From Blastomyces gilchristii SLH14081 (lineage: Eukaryota; Ascomycota; Eurotiomycetes; Onygenales; Ajellomycetaceae): a DNA stretch of 64,000 bases. Numbering within the stretch: position 1 is the stretch's first letter; every line of letters starts with the position of its first letter. Where the stretch lies: assembly GCF_000003855.2 (NCBI RefSeq), contig NW_003101655.1:248001-312000 (forward strand). The letters are read 5' to 3'. This document shows positions 34,725-47,366 of this stretch, piece after piece. The notes below the pieces were generated by a model, which saw only the letters and a list, made by a program, of their open reading frames with translations, searched no databases and was not told where the DNA came from. The position numbers were made by a program, and so were the translations under genes.

Positions 34725-37416
34725 ATGGAGAGCAAAAAGCCATTTCGCGTTCTCATAGTAGGAGGAGGAATCTCTGGCCTCTCGCTGGCGAATATGCTCC
34801 AGGAGGAGAGCATCGAGTTCCTCCTGCTGGAAGCTTACCCAGACATTGCTCCCCAGGTCGGGGCCAGCATCGGATTCCAGCCTCATGGGCTTCGAATCCT
34901 AGACCAGCTGGGCATGTATCAGGACTTCTGCAGACAGGTCACTGTTGTCAATCAGTTTGACATGCGAGGCGATAAGGGCGAGCTGCTGGCTTCCTTCCCT
35001 GATATTGAGAACGGCTTCGTCCAGCGGTGGGTTCAGCTTCGCTTTCCGTCCGTCCAGTGGTATATGGTCATTGGCTAAATTTGTTATGGCTCGCAGTCAT
35101 GGATATCCTCTCATATTCCTCGAGCGCCAGCTGGCTTTGAAAATATTCTACTCGCACTTGGATAAATCAAAGGTCTTGACGGGAAAGGCAGTGTGCAATG
35201 TTGCGCTTTTACACGATGGCGTCACCGTCACGACGAAAGATGGGAGTGTGTATTCAGGGGATATTGTTGTTGGATGCGATGGCATCCACAGCGAAGTTCG
35301 CCGCGAGATGGTGAGACTGGCAAATGAAGCCTCTCCTGGATACTTCCCTTCCAGAGAATATGATGGTGAGTAGCATTCGCTCTTGGTTCTTGAACCCACA
35401 TCACAAGCTGGCTACTGACCTGGGAAGATATGCCGTGTGACTATGGCTGCGTCTTTGGCATATCCAAGCTTCCTACCCCTATACCTGCGGGCTGCTTTAC
35501 TAGCGCGCCTCGACACAATAACTCATATGGAATTCTGGGCGGCCTCCATGGCCATGTCTACTGGTTTCACTTTTTTAAGCTGCAGAAGCCCGCCTATGGG
35601 GCAGGCATCCCGCGATTCACTAAGGAGGATGAGTTACGACATATTGAGAAGCATAAAAGCGATATACTCGCCCCTGGCTTGAGCTTCGAGGACCTTATAA
35701 GGGGGCACATCGTGTATAATATGACTGCGCTTCCAGAATACACTTTTCAGCAGTGGCATTACAACCGGCTCATAACAATTGGTGACGCTGCGCACAAGGT
35801 TAGCTGTGCACATATTGACATCGTGTGTTCTACATCTGAATATAACCACTGACTCCTGGGCAGTTTCATCCAATTGCTGGTCACGGGGGCAATTCAGCCC
35901 TCGAGTCTGGTGTCGCTCTAACCAATGCTTTGGCACGAGCGCTCAAGGGATCAACTTCCAATGCACTATCCAATTCGCAAATCTCGGATATCTTCCAGGG
36001 CGTCCAGAACCTGCGCCATAAGACAGTAAAGAGGCTAATTGCAGTGTCTCACACCCACCAGCGCGTACAATGTTTAGAAAGCCCCTTTGCCAGATTTTTC
36101 ACACTACACCTACTCCCGCGACTCCATGTAGATCGCGTCCTTGACAATAACTCACAGTTTTGTCCACAGGCGCAAATGTTGGAGAATGTCGCCCTACCTC
36201 ACCAGCCACGACTTGTTCCATTTGACTCTGACATCCTCAACCCCCCTTACAGGAGAGGCTGGTATGGTTGGGCTTTGGCTTCGTTTTTCCTAGCGCTCTC
36301 AGCTATTCGATTTGGGATGGTAGATGTCTGGGATACGACAGAACGGGCGTCAGGCTCGGTTGAAAATGCCAACATGGTTCCGTCCTTAGGAATCGAGTTC
36401 CTTTATAAAGCTCTGTCCAGTTCCCTTCCACGTCATGAAACTGTCAACAGGATGCTTGCACCTAGTCAATGTATTCTGCATCTGTATTTTGTTATTTCGC
36501 TTTTCCCTATGGTTGCCATATACACAATTGAGTCTGTCAGGAAACGCAACAGCTTGAACTTACTTACCTTGTGAGTTACCCCTGAGTCGTTTCTCTGCTG
36601 CTGTACAACAGTGTTAACTAACATTTAATATCTTTTAGCACAAGCTTTTGGGCCATCCTATATCAAGTCTTTGGCATTGCCATTATTGGGCCCCTGTACT
36701 ATATAGCATACATTCTAACATCATCAAACACGAATTACTGGTGGCCAGTCTCCCGTCAAGTTCCAACATCCTACGCGAAGGCACTGCTCCCAGCACTCCT
36801 ACTCGGCTACCTCCTACCTACCCTCTTATTTTCATATCACGGATACTCGGGCCGCCGCCTCGCTGAAGTCATGTCCCTAATCTGGAAACCAGCCCCTATA
36901 TACGTCAACATCATCCTCAGCCTTCTTTCCACAGTATACGCCAAAGGCTACCCGGACAGCCCTCGAACTCCACCGGCAGATAAACCCATGCCAGACCTTC
37001 CATTCCTGAACCGCGTCTACCTTTTGGTCTTCAATGTTGCCGCGTTAACACATTTCTTTACCCTCTCCGCGGCGCTCGCGCCTAGTTATCCAGGCATATC
37101 CATCGTGGATATCTTCATCCCACTCGCCATCGGCAGTTTGGAACTTCCCTCTGTGCCTGAGACGCGTACCCGCACCCTCTGGCTTGTGGACTTTGGGGTC
37201 TTCTGGATCGCTACAACGGTCTGGTGCGTTCTAGCCGTGTGGGATATGAATCGTGTTGGCAGGGCACGGGTTAACATAGGCGTGGCGGTTGGGGCCATTA
37301 TGATGGGTACTGTTGCTGTTGGACCTGGGGCAACGGCGGCGACTGTTTGGTATTGGCGGGAGGAGAAGATGGCGAAGGTTTTGTTCAAGAAAGTAAGAGG
37401 GGATAAACTGAAATAA
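34725..37416 (+). CDS. FAD-dependent monooxygenase fused to a multi-pass membrane domain
   Basis: Five exons: 34725-35026, 35097-35365, 35428-35798, 35864-36570 and 36639-37416, giving 808 aa, all GT-AG in phase. Residues 1-420 form a flavin monooxygenase of the PHBH/salicylate hydroxylase type, similar in layout to PaxM-like enzymes. The dinucleotide fold is VLIVGGGISGLSLA (9-22), the middle motif IVVGCDGIHSEVR, and the FAD ribityl motif TIGDAAHKFHPIAGHGGN (307-324). After about residue 430 the sequence changes to repeated hydrophobic stretches, at least six likely membrane spans, for example WALASFFLALSAIRFG, LHLYFVISLFPMVAIY, AIIGPLYYIAYIL, ALLLGYLLPTLLF and VWCVLAVW, down to a Lys-rich end. 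Such fusions hydroxylate or epoxidise hydrophobic substrates in fungal secondary metabolism by inference. No synthase or prenyltransferase gene lies nearby. Confidence 0.85.
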
Positions 37417-38607
37417 TAGCAGCTTCGGATTTTCAGCGAGTTTGTGGAAATAGTCGTACCATACATATAAAGTAACTGCCTAAGGGTTTCATACTCTCTG
37501 CCCTCGTGAGGGTTGTTGTGTAGAGATTATATAGATAATTTTACATCTCTCTACTTTTCACCCCCTGTTTAATGGATCTAGATTCGAATGAAAAAACTAT
37601 TTATTATACTGTATACTGTTTAACTAAATTCCGAGGCAAGGATAGACGGCGCAACCAAACCATGTCCGATAACCAGGAGTCGCTTGAGGAAGGAATATCG
37701 TGGGAAACAACGGAACATTCTGTTTAGAAGGGGGAGGGAAAAACGGCAACGATAATTCGGCGGTAAAAAGCATGGGCGGCTTAAGCGGCGGAAAGCATGT
37801 TAGAGAAGGAAAATAAAAAGTCAATGGAGAAGCTTTCTGTTCAATTTCGTTAGGGGAGGGTTTGATCCGGGTTCAATCTTTCGTTATTTCCTCCCGGTTC
37901 AAATCATAATATACGAATATATATATGTATATAGTTTATCTATACCTCAAATCGCTACACTTGTCTATTCCGTTAGTCATATTATCGAGACGCGTGTTTT
38001 TATACATATACACGTGCAGGACATGTATATGTAAATAGCTATATATATCAATGTATATATATATATATATGTATATATGTTGTCAGACTACACAGGAAAA
38101 CAGTCTCTTATCTCATAGATCCCCTTTCCCCCACCTTGTTTGTACGGGCGCGGGGGTATGCTTTCCCGTGGTGTTGTAAATAAACAAACACACATACGTA
38201 CGGCATATATGGAATGGCCCATATATATACGATACAGTTACCCGGGGATGAGACGTGATGGTGATTTGTTTTTATGAACAAAGGTCTTTTGTACGTACCT
38301 AGAAACCCTGGCCTCATATCCTCATAGACCAACTTGTCTGATATGTATCATATCACTATCACCTCGTCCACCAACCTGAGATGGGCTCTAGGCCTCGTAT
38401 CTTTTCCATTTTTCGTTCTTCGTTTCCTTTTTGTCGGGTTCCCTTGGCTTTTCTGGCAAACTAGGCGGGCGTCGTTCGTAGAGTTCGATTTTCGAACAAT
38501 ATATATAGTGAGATATATAAAATACGCTCCAACACATAAAAACCGCACACTCACTTAAAACTCACCACCTTATCCCCCCCCAAAACCTTCCCTCCAAGGC
38601 GTCTTCT
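37417..38607. other. Intergenic, AT-rich with (AT)n tracts
   Basis: No gene seen. Dense TATATA tracts occur at about 37915-37935 and 38040-38080. The region lies between two convergent genes, so it mainly holds 3' flanks. Confidence 0.45.
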
Positions 38608-40479
38608 CTACACGCCGTTCCGGGCCCCGTTTCCACCCCACTGCATAACGCGCGGGTACCTGCTGAGCAGCTCGACATCTCCCAACGCCCCCTTGCCATT
38701 GTTGCGGATAAACTGCGCACTGCCATCGGTGACGGGCGAGTAATCCCATGGCGTGAACTGCCCCTTCACTAGGGCTGAGTAGACAAGCCGTCGGCGCCGC
38801 TGTGAGTGCAGAACCTGCGCCCGCAGTGCTTCGAAGTCCCAGCGCGAATGGGCTTCGGAGATGAAGGCGGAGAGGAGTGCTTGGATGTCGGTTTGGGATG
38901 GGCTGGTGAGCCCGCCCGCGGGGGTAGCGCTTGGGGTTGGTGTACGTGGAGGTGTCAGGACCTGTGCTGGGTTGACCTTGTGGTTGGAGAAGAAGGGGAC
39001 GTTGAGTGTGTCTGGTAGTGGCGAAACACGCGGTGTTGGTGGTGCAGCAGGTCCTGTTGGGAGAGACTTTTCGAGTTGCGGCTTTGTTGTTGGTATTTCA
39101 AGACCAGCCGCAAGATTGTTTGACTCGGTTGGGTCGTTCTCAACGTTATAGAGCATTGGCGGATCGATGGGTGAGTATACGAACTTCCATGGACCCCGCC
39201 GGATCATAACAACCGGCGCGAGGGTACCTTCAGCCATGTACTCGCCGATAACGGTGTCGGTTTTCACGCCGGAAACTGCCTCGGGCGAGCCCTCGTCAAG
39301 GATGTAGGGCATCAGCGAGACGCCGTCAATGGGGAGATCGGTGTTCATTTCGCCACCGGTCATTGCTACGAAGGTAGGGAGTAAATCCATGGTGGAGACG
39401 TTCTCCTTGACGCGCCTTGGCTTGTAGCGGCCCGGCGCGTGGACAAACATTGGCACTCGAGCGGCATGTTCGTACCATACCATCTTATACCACAGGCCCC
39501 GCTCACCAAGCATGTCACCGTGGTCGCCCGTGAAGACGACGATCGTGTTATCATCAAGCTCGCAAGCCTTCAGGGTTGCCATCAACTTGCCAACCTGCGC
39601 ATCCACATATGAGCAGGCGGCGAAATATGCTCGGCGCGCAGCTAGAATGCGCTCTTCGGGGATTTCCTTGCCGAGGAGATCAATGCACTTTAGCACCCGC
39701 TGGGAGTGTGGGTCCTGCTTGTCGTGTGGTAGGGCTGAGGTTTTGGGAAGAGGGATTTCCACATCTTCGTATAGGTCCCAGTACTCCTTAGTCATGGCGT
39801 ATGGGTCGTGAGGGTGGGTCATGGAAACCGTGAGGCAAAACGGCTGGTCACGCCGGTGGCGAGCGTGGTCATACAGATATTGGGTTGACTTGTAAATCAC
39901 CTCATCGTCGTAATCAAGCTGATTTGTGCGGACGCAGGGTCCAGCTTGCATCACCGAGGACATGTCATGGTACCAATCCAGGCGAACCTCCTGCCCTTTG
40001 TGTCAGTTAAACATAAGATTCACAGATTCTATAAAATTTCCCTTAAAAGTCTGCGGGTAACTTACAGGCTCATCCCAATTAACAGTCCATCCATAATCTC
40101 CTGGGTATATATCGCTCGTCAGGCGTTGCTCGTATCCATGCAACTGATCCGGTCCCGCGAAATGCATTTTCCCCGCCAGCGCAGTATGGTACCCCTCCTT
40201 GCGCAAGTAGTGTGCGTAAGTAGGGGTATCCGCTGACAAGTCGCTTGCATTGTCATAGCCTCCGATCTTAGATGGTAACTGCCCAGTCACCATGGTGAAG
40301 CGAGATGGGGCACAAAGTGGCGAATTGCAGTATGCAGATTCGAAGCAGACGCCTTCACGCGCGAGACGGTCAAGGTTGGGTGTCTTTATCGGGGAGTTTT
40401 TGTCGTATAGGGAAAGAAGAGGAGCGGCCATCTGGTCCGCCATGATGTAGAGAATGTTTGGTTTCTTGCGGTCAGTCAT
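38608..40479 (-). CDS. betC: Choline sulfatase
   Basis: Exons 40066-40479 and 38608-39990 (75-nt intron, phase 0), giving 598 aa. It hydrolyses choline-O-sulfate to choline and sulfate, serving sulfur supply and osmoprotectant turnover in fungi. The sulfatase signature is CAPSR at 56-60, whose Cys56 would become formylglycine. Metal ligands fit MADQ at the start and FTGDHGDMLGERGLWYKM later. KPNILYIMADQM, GKMHFAGPDQLHGYEQRL and the C-terminal RWDFEALRAQVLHSQRRRRLV block are typical of choline sulfatases. Between the core and that block is a Pro/Thr/Ser-rich stretch of roughly 70 residues (LPTGPAAPPTPRVSPLP and further), probably a disordered insertion. No signal peptide is seen, so it is intracellular. 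Sulfur-starvation control is likely but no binding site was identified. Confidence 0.93.
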
Positions 40480-43400
40480 GATGAGAGATGTGTCGCGTGC
40501 CTTTCTTTTTAACAGTGATTGACTTTCTTGGATAATGATGTGACAGGAATAGGGAGCAGATAGAACGAATGAGGCAGGGCTTTGAAGTATTATAATTAAA
40601 TAGAGGTAGGTGATATGAACCTACGCTTCTTGGAGGAAAAGAGAGAATGAAAGGAAAAGAGAGTAAAGAAGTAGATGAAAAATCTTCCCGGTGGCCAGGT
40701 TTCGCCATTTATGAACCAAAACTGGAGGCCACACATTTTTCTAGTACAAGAACAAGAGTCGGATGTGAATGTGGGGAAACTTTTTCCCATACGCTGCGTA
40801 ATTGCTCTTCAATCATCCAGAGCAAAACCGTCCCACATAGATGGGAGTCATGGGACCGAAAGATGGCTGGGCTATTATTTTGCGCTCAACTAGATTATTT
40901 CCGTGGATCAAAAAATTGAGTCCTGTCCAGTTGATAATAATAAGTTATTAAGGTGCAGCAGATTCACCGCCAGTCCGCGATTGCGTGCTGACGGGCCTGG
41001 TTTGCGACAGTGCAGTGCGGCGTTTCAATCTCCTGGATCAGTTATTATGTATGCTGCCTGCCTTGCAATAATTGCAATTCCTATGTTTGCTGCTGTTTCG
41101 GCAAGTCCGTACTCGAGTTGAGAGTTCCCGTCCATTTAAGTCGTAACTAGGTATGTATAGTTAAGAGGTGTGTGTTGCATCTCTGAAAAAGTTGCCAGCA
41201 GATCTTGTCCTCGCATATTCCAGGGCTCCCTTTTTCCGCATTACGCATCTCGCCTCCACCCTTGGACCAACCTTGGAAACTCCAATCGCCCGATTCTTGA
41301 GCAGTTTCTCGGGTTTGGCCCACCTATCATCGCACCCAACGCTGCATTGGGCCCATGGTTTCTTTCCCGCGCTTTCTGATGTCACCTAGATGGGCCACGG
41401 TCCAAATCCAACCAATTTTTCGGGGCTAGTGGGAGCCATAAACCCAAACCCACAAGGAGAAGGGCAAAACTGGTTAACTAGCGGCAGTGATAGTCTGTCT
41501 CATAAGCTTATCAGTCGGTTGATTTAAGAGGCCAGAAAAAGCAAAAAGATGCGATCTCCAGGGGTCGGGATGCAGTTAGGGTTAGGGCTTGGTCGGAAAT
41601 AAGCTTGGCGCGTATTCAATACGGCCAGCGCACATGTCTAGGCGGAGAGTTACCGTAATACCAAAACATGCAGCCTGGAGCTTCCATTTCTCCTGAAGAC
41701 TGTGGACCTGCGATTTTTCTATCGTGTTTGCGGCACCGAACGAACCAGCCTGCGAAGGACCGTTTCTCGTAGCAAAGGGCTCAGCTTGGTGTGCTCCAGT
41801 CGAGTTCTCCTTTCGCACATACTTGTTCCAGACAAGTATGCAATTCCTTACACTGCCATGGACGCTTCCCCACATACGCTAGACACATTTGTACTGTCCA
41901 GCACCTCTTGCCATCGCCCGACTGTCCAGACCCGGCAAGATATCAGTTTCCTATTACCTAATAGTCTATTTCTTCAAGTTTTTGGGCAATGTGTGCCGTC
42001 CAACGGATGGAACTGCGGATGCGGCTGAATCATAATGTCAGTTGACATTGCTCCATTCCATTGCCCCTCAATTATTGAAGGCAACGAACTGATTCCGCTT
42101 TCAGTGCGAGGATCCGTGCCAATCATGGCGCAGAGATGGGTGATAGACTGATAAGATGGCGTTGTTGAAAATTCCCTTCGCTGTACGAGTGGCAAGTCCT
42201 GCTGTTGTGGGGGGGCTTAATATAATTCTACTTTGATACTGCTGAATGGCCACGCATATTTCGGCAGCTGGGCATCGATCCCCAACATGTTTGCTGCGGC
42301 ATTGCTCTGGTTATACATAAGATCCCGGCTTGAAGCTGAATTTTAGCTTCTAGTGTGGTTACCGATGCGAGTCTCTGGCGTGTTTACAGCGTCAAAACCG
42401 GGGATATTCTTTATTGGAGGGTGTCCGTCAAACTCGTTTCTCGATTTCGAAAAGGGCGCCCTTCCGCAATCAGTGAATATTGTCGTCCAGTCCTGGCTTA
42501 AATACTATCTGACATCTTTTGCGTGTTGAAAATGGAACCGGCTCCAATTCTTGGATTGTGGCCGGTATGTTTGAATCACGGCTTCTTTCGGGATTGGTCA
42601 CAGATGAAATAAAAACATATCCCGAGCTTTGCATTCGTGGTGAGACTGAGTGAAAGCTGGGGCTTCTCCAGCTAAAATATTGTGAGGCAATCGGCAAATT
42701 GTCTGTATATGGAAATTCCACATTTTGACATACGGGATATGCATCGCCTTGGTGTCCTTAGTGGTCAATAGTCGTCTCGAAGATTTGGGAAAGCAATCCT
42801 GCCACATATCAATGACTGTAGTTCTCAGCTTCCCCCACCATAAAAAAAGAAATGGCCATTTTTACCCACGAAATTGGCGGGCCTTGTCCTGCTACCAATG
42901 GCATAAAAATTTCCTATCCACTGCTAATGTCTGTCCCCCATCCCCCTTCTTTGATATAGCTTATCTGGTGTTACACCCGGTGCTGTGGAACATGTCTATG
43001 CAATGAAACGCATGCAACATTGTTTTCAATGGCAATGGCCAGATTGATTTGATGTTCGACCTAGTCGTTTGGCTCATTATTCTCTATTTTTCCTTCGTCT
43101 CCCTTTTAGAGAACATATGTGTTTTAACGGGACACGCGTCGATGTTGGACGGCAGGTTTCTGGAGCCCGCACCAAGGCGAATGCAACAAAGGCAGTCTGT
43201 TCGACTGCGGATTGTTTCTCCTTTGTTTTTAGTGTAGGCCAGTCGGCGACACTGTCCTTAAGATACCCCCTTAAGGCTCAAGGAAACGGAACTAGGTGAT
43301 CCGAGGGGACCAACTTCGGCCTCGATTCTCCCGCGGCAAAGTACTTTGCGTAACCACCAGTTTTCCAAGCATAATATATCATGGCTCAAAGCGCACGGTT

Positions 43401-44438
43401 GGTTGTCCATATACCAACGCGATACGGAACAGCTAGGCAAAATCTGTGAGAGCTATGGCGGGCGTGTTCTAATAGGTTCCCTTCCAATCCGCTAGCAGAA
43501 AGGCCGACGCGAACGCATCATCGTAGACCAGGATCCAGGGAATGTGGGCCACTTCTACAACTATATCTGGACGATTGGATTCTCTTCTGAGGGGAGAAAA
43601 AGTGGAAAATAGCCCGCTAACCAGAATGCACTATAGTTCACTTATCTAACAGAATCCTCTAGGTTGGTATTCTATGAGTTCCTTTCATTGTCCCTATCCG
43701 TGAGAATAGGGTATGTGCATTATTCTATAGGGTTTGGGTTTTGGGGTTTATGGGCACTTCCTGCGAAGCCCATGGAGCCTGTTCCAACGGGCTGGGAACT
43801 CAGAAACCTTTCAGACGTTTGTTGGCGGGATCATCGTCCTTGGTTGGTTGCACGCAGATTGCTTGCTAGAGGCCTGGTGAAGTTTTGGAGGCTTCGAGTT
43901 GGTCATCTTTCTCCAAGGGGATGTCCATGATCTAGATTGGACAATAAGGCGTTTGATGTAGAGTCTAGTTATTTGGGACATATGGTGTAAAATATATGAC
44001 AGCTATGATCATAGCTGGGAAACGAAATGGTATAGAGAGGTTAGAGGAGAATGTAGCGTTGAGCATAGTATGAATATCTTGGGTTTATGAACCGTGAAAA
44101 GATTCGCTCGCTTTATGGCAAGTAAGCCGTAAGCCGCTGGGAATTTAGTGAAAATCTAACTAGTGACGGGTCGAAGGGGTAAAAATAAGGGAGGTATGAG
44201 TTCTAGAGCCACCATAGATTCCCAAGCACAACCAATCCGCATTAATAATATAAAATCTATGTGCATACGGTAGGACGACGTGGAGATCATCGAGTGAAAT
44301 CTACTTTTGTTTTGCTTTGCGAACTAGAAACACGCTCAATGAACCGATCGAAGGCGGAAAAAATAATAGGATAGACCTTGAATATATATAAATTAGAAAC
44401 TGGTCATAAAAGATAAAACCTCTTTCTAGATAAAATTT
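40480..44438. other. Gene-free stretch of about 4 kb
   Basis: I find no convincing coding region, tRNA or transposon. Frames are short and without domains; GC is normal, so it does not belong to the AT-rich mutated class. It could hold long untranslated regions, a non-coding RNA gene, or fully eroded genes. Confidence 0.4.
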
Positions 44439-45933
44439 TTAGACAGTCAAAAATCTTGTCTCCCCCTCTTTCAGCTTCCCAGCGCCAATAAGCCCCTTCA
44501 CAACTTCACCGTAAGTGGACTTGACAGAAGCCGCATCCTTGCCGGCAGCCGCAAGCTTCGAAGCAAGCGCAGCAAGTTCCCCGTTGCTAATCTTGCTAAT
44601 AATTAGGTCAACATCATTCAGCACACCATCCACTTGCGCCGCAGTGGCATCCCCTCCCTCAGCAAAATAATTCACATCCTTAACGCTGCCTTTAAGCACC
44701 CGCTTATTTTTCTTCGCAGCGTTCTTCTCAGCCTCCCTGGCCTTCTTGCCTTCTAGCTTCTCAGCCTTGGCAGCCTCCTCTGCTTCCTTCTTCCGCTGCT
44801 CCTCCTCCAGGCGGGCCTTCTCCTTCTCCTCAGCTAGGCGCTTCGCTTCGGCCTCCTTCTCGAGCCTGCGCTTGTCCTTGTGGGCACGCTCCGCCTTACG
44901 GAACTTCTTAATTCGCTCATCAGCAGCAAGAGCGTCGTCTACAAGTCTGCGCAGACGGGCAGTGTCCTCCGTCTTCTTCTTCCGGCGGGCATTGGCGTTC
45001 TTGCGCTCGATGTGGCGTTTGTGGTCGCGGTTCTCGTTGTCATCGGGGACGTCCTCATCTTCATATTCGAATGATCTCCAGCTGTCGAAGTTGTACCAGA
45101 AGTTATAGAATTCTTCGACCTCTTCCTTTGTGCTGTTTTCATCGCCAAGTTTAGGGACTGGTTGGGTCTTGGAGAATCTGCCCTCTGATTCGAAGACAGG
45201 AGACCAGAGCTTGAAGAAATTGCCCTTCTTTTTGCCGGGTGGGGGTACATTGGCAAGTTCGTCGACGGAATCGAATTGACGGCGTTTGACAGGGTCAAGC
45301 AGAATTTCGGTAGCCTTCTGAATACACTTAAAGAAACTGTCGTTCTCGTCGGCGTTGCCTGACGCGGCCTTCTTATCCGGATGATGACGGAGGACCTTCT
45401 TGCGGTGAGCGCGTTTAATTTGCTCGTCTGTGGCACGGTATCGGTGTTTGCTCAACCCGAGGACAGCATAGTGATCTTGGCCCTACTTATATAGTTAGAA
45501 TCCAGGCTGTAATTGAATAAAGGGAAATGCTGTAAGAAGTAATACCTTCCAATCCTTGGCGTCCCGCTGAAGCATAATAGGATCCTCGGGTTCACTGATT
45601 TCGTCAACTTCCTCTTCCTCAATCTTCTTCACATTTTCCTGGGCCTGGATTCTGTCATCCTCAGAGAACGTCCGGTGGTGGCGCTTCTGTTAATGGGGGA
45701 TTTTCAGTTAGTTCCGCAACAAAATCACAGCAAGACAAGAAAGTTATAAAGGCAAACAGGTAAATGACAAAATAACGTACTCTTCGGGCATGAGCCAAAA
45801 AGTGCGGTCCAACAGGCTCGACATTGCGCTGCGTAGCGCTAGAGAGCGAGCCGATGACTTTGAAGTCTTTCTCTGCACTCCAGCCCTCTGGGAGGGCGGG
45901 AAGAGACAGGTGTACAATCTCAGCAGTAGCCAT
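44439..45933 (-). CDS. zuo1: Zuotin, ribosome-associated J-domain protein (MPP11/DNAJC2 family)
   Basis: Exons 45781-45933, 45546-45686 and 44439-45482 (introns of 94 and 63 nt, phase 0), giving 445 aa. Zuotin is the J-protein of the ribosome-associated complex: it stimulates the Hsp70 Ssb at the polypeptide exit. The N-terminal lead LPALPEGWSAEKDFKVIGSL is family-typical. The J-domain spans about 101-165 with HPD at 132-134. Next comes the zuotin homology part EFYNFWYNFDSWRSFEY, then a long Lys/Glu/Arg/Ala-rich charged helix that binds the ribosome, and a C-terminal helical bundle ending GETRFLTV. The frame starting at a Met within the third exon alone would lose half of the J-domain, so the two upstream exons are needed. 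It shares a 379-base upstream region with the next gene. Confidence 0.95.
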
Positions 45934-46312
45934 CCCGTGTCAGCTTCAATTCGTATATAATATCTAGAGCTTGTCTATAGATATTAGGTAGATATGAGAG
46001 TTGCGACTGAAAAAAAGTGAAAGCTGAAAAAAAAAAAATGATACAGATTTGTTTAGGCGAGACTGGATAACGCTAAACCTGTTTGGGACGTAGAAGTCAA
46101 TCCCCGGCTGCATCCTGGACTTTTTTAACATCTCCAAGTTGAACTTATAGATTCATTTGAATGATTCCGGGGGGGCTAAACTACGCCAATAATGATTTTA
46201 ATCTGGTGATTCTTGGCCATTTCCAGCCTTTTATGCATTAACGCCTATTACAACCGCTATCTATTATTCACCGAGGATATACATAGCGAAAAGTAATATA
46301 TAACTCCCGATC
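45934..46312. promoter_or_regulatory. Shared divergent upstream region of zuotin and mzm1
   Basis: These 379 bases separate two start codons pointing away from each other, so both promoters must fit here. An A10-type run lies near 46028-46037. No specific factor site was recognised. Confidence 0.5.
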
Positions 46313-46931
46313 ATGGCTGCAACACCCGTCCCCACCGCTCTAGGCGCCTACCGCCTCCTCCTCCGGGCAACTCGCATTGCCTTCCACGGTAACATAACCC
46401 CCCCAGCTGTATATGTAACTCACTATCTACCCTCTAGCTTAACTAACATCCAAGCCCCCCCACAGGTGACTTTACAACCCTCCATGCTGCTCGCGCTGAA
46501 GCGCGAAAACAGTTCGACCAACACCGCGAACTGGGTGTGGATACACCCATGCGCATCCAGCATGCAGTCGAGACGGCAGAGATATTGAGGACGAATGTTG
46601 TGCAGGGGATTAAAGTTTCTGATGCTGGGGAGGATACGGATCGATATGGCATGTTATATATTTCTGTTCGTATCGTATGCTGTTGGGGGGATTGGGGTTT
46701 TCTCGGGTTGCTTGCCGTGAGTTGGTTGCGGTGTGCTGACGAGGACCATGGAAGTAAGGAAAGGAAGGAAAAGAGGTGAATAGTATGCTGACGTATTGAC
46801 GTGTTGACGTTGTAGAATTGCGAATCCACGAACACATCGAGCGCGGTGATAATGATACCATTAAGACGGCGGGGAAAAATAAGAAAGTTAAGGTCGCGGT
46901 TGGGAAGACGTGTTCGAACACGCAGTCGTAA
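46313..46931 (+). CDS. mzm1: Mzm1/LYRM7-type LYR protein, complex III assembly factor
   Basis: Exons 46313-46388, 46466-46648 and 46816-46931, giving 124 aa. Mzm1 is a small mitochondrial matrix LYR-motif chaperone that holds the Rieske iron-sulfur protein Rip1 before its insertion into cytochrome bc1. The [17 protein letters not shown] start carries the Tyr-Arg of the LYR motif (13-14), and the body [20 protein letters not shown] and [16 protein letters not shown] match the family closely. The second intron must leave one base (phase 1) to give YELRIHEH; the only donor doing so at the family boundary is GCATGT, so this is a GC-AG intron of 167 nt. The other donors near it either break the frame or add foreign residues. 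Tightly divergent from zuotin. Confidence 0.9.
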
Positions 46932-47366
46932 GAACCGGTGGCCTAATACATAAATATGAGTTACGGATGTTAATCGAGGGAGGAACTCGGAAGAATCCCT
47001 GATACATAGTCACACCGGGCGTGGTCTTGGACGGCAGGCAAGGTATTTCTGGAAACGAGATGTATGTCACTGGGCCTTTGACTGATGGGAGTTTGGAGGT
47101 TGGATATACCCTAATCATGATACAGATACGGTGGGGATGGCCGAGATTTTTGTACACTAATTTTTGAGGGTATCTGTCTGTTACATTTGAGCGAGAGTGC
47201 GATGTGTAAGATATGCATAGAAAAACGACAACGGCACCCGCTTGTATATAATTTACACAAAAAGGAAAAGATTACACATTTCCCATGATCCCAAAATCCA
47301 ACCGATGAAAGCAAGAAAAGTATTGACAAACGCCAAATAACCCATGAAAAGCCGCTCATAGTGATA
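46932..47366. other. Intergenic between convergent genes
   Basis: No gene seen; holds the 3' flanks of mzm1 and slt11. Confidence 0.4.

Noticed and set aside
43664..43930. 88-codon plus-strand frame in the gene-free stretch
   Set aside because: No domain or family likeness; length expected by chance in normal-GC DNA.
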